Below are positions 21,239 to 21,745 of a DNA stretch of 21,745 bases, in pieces. This DNA is from an uncultured Alphaproteobacteria bacterium. GTDB lineage: Bacteria; Pseudomonadota; Alphaproteobacteria; CAAHEQ01; UBA3637. The position numbers and the translations under genes were made by a program. Below the pieces are notes generated by a model. It had not been told where the DNA came from and searched no databases. It saw nothing but the letters and a program-made list of their open reading frames with translations. The stretch lies in NCBI GenBank assembly GCA_947629595.1, contig CANREI010000015.1, positions 1 to 21,745 of the forward strand. The letters are read 5' to 3'. Each line of letters starts with the position of its first letter. The first letter of the stretch is position 1.

Positions 21239-21745
21239 CTATTTGCAAATGGTTCGGAATCTGTCAATATATTGATTATCATATCGATAACCGTTGTTTG
21301 ATATACTTCCGAATTTCAGATTGGCAAACATAATTCGCCAATTATTACCCTCTTCGCGAGAATAATTTTTAAACCATATATAAACATCTGATGTACTATT
21401 TTCATCGCCCAAATACATCGACCGAAGTTTTTTCATCACGGGTGATACATTTTGAGTATCACATGTAGCTTCGGCATTGGGTAACACATGCTCTGTGGTA
21501 CCATCTCCCTTGCAACATATTTGATCCTGTATTCCGTTTTTAAAATCAGGTAACTCAGCACATTGCCAATCAATATCATCAACATCAACCATGGTATTCG
21601 GTTCATAAGTATTATTGTCGCATTGACTTCCTGATTGCCCTGAACGTGCTTCACACCACCGACAACCGTCCCACCAAGCCAATGCCAAATCCGAACCGTA
21701 AAATGTTTCGCCGTTTAACTGAACGTGGTTTACTTCTCCCAACGG
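21239..21745 (-). CDS. Cys-rich, probably exported protein, C-terminal fragment
   Basis: An open frame enters from the right edge (168 codons visible, stop TAG at 21239); its start is outside the window, and the TTG near the edge is not a convincing start. The visible part has eight cysteines (GCRWC, SQC, WQC, QICC, ATC and the terminal ICK), many Trp, Tyr, Asn and Gly, and no membrane segment. Such composition suggests a disulfide-bonded protein outside the cytoplasm, for example a pilin-like or surface protein, but I recognise no domain. The sequence WWDGCRWCEAR is the most distinctive element. Codon choice is visibly less CG-rich than in neighbouring genes. Confidence 0.6.
   Translation of the reverse strand, partial: PLGEVNHVQLNGETFYGSDLALAWWDGCRWCEARSGQSGSQCDNNTYEPNTMVDVDDIDWQCAELPDFKNGIQDQICCKGDGTTEHVLPNAEATCDTQNVSPVMKKLRSMYLGDENSTSDVYIWFKNYSREEGNNWRIMFANLKFGSISNNGYRYDNQYIDRFRTICK

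Overview
The window looks like chromosome from a low-to-moderate GC alphaproteobacterium, probably one of the uncultured gut or host-associated lineages near Rhodospirillales. This is inferred from family content: an ELM1/DUF1022 protein, a small coiled-coil protein in front of zapA, the zapA-ymdB-yebC order, prmA-pepP-smpB, and -35 boxes of the CTTGAC/CTTGC type. I could run no database search. Coding density is very high, no stretch over 300 bases lacks a gene, and I see no tRNA, rRNA, insertion sequence, prophage or CRISPR array.

Layout. (1) 1-4461, minus strand: a lipoprotein hydrolase, an ELM1-like protein, ybaB, recR, a short coiled-coil protein, zapA, ymdB and the start of yebC. Several of these are coupled by 1-4 bp stop/start overlaps. 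This block covers recombination repair, nucleoid protein, division-ring assembly and RNA/nucleotide phosphodiesterase functions. (2) 4490-7316, plus strand: a divergent promoter with a shared -35 box, a tiny self-contained unit encoding a 10-residue Cys peptide (4565-4597) closed by a terminator, then an AlgX/AlgJ-like SGNH protein and an AlgI-like MBOAT, together a two-gene O-acetylation module. (3) 7317-10519, minus: uppP with its own promoter, then gap-pgk with an intergenic hairpin and a terminator after pgk. (4) 10714-12302, plus: a single gene for a strikingly acidic, then lysine-rich, then Gln-rich disordered protein of unknown function. (5) 12303-12998, minus: an isolated CMP-sugar (sialic-acid type) synthetase. 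(6) 13090-16158, plus: prmA-pepP-smpB, coupled by ATGA overlaps; translation quality control and peptide metabolism. (7) 16166-21745, minus: nadK-like, glgP, trmB, a lone STAS protein and a small His-rich secreted protein, plus the C-terminal part of a Cys-rich exported protein entering from the right edge.

Most genes are housekeeping and confidently named. The parts least explained by known families are the 10-residue Cys peptide unit, the acidic/Gln-rich protein, the ambiguous 5' end of the AlgX-like gene (two overlapping frames, apparently leaderless), the NAD kinase with an altered substrate-loop motif, and the Cys-rich exported fragment. Promoters and hairpins are read by eye and are predictions only.
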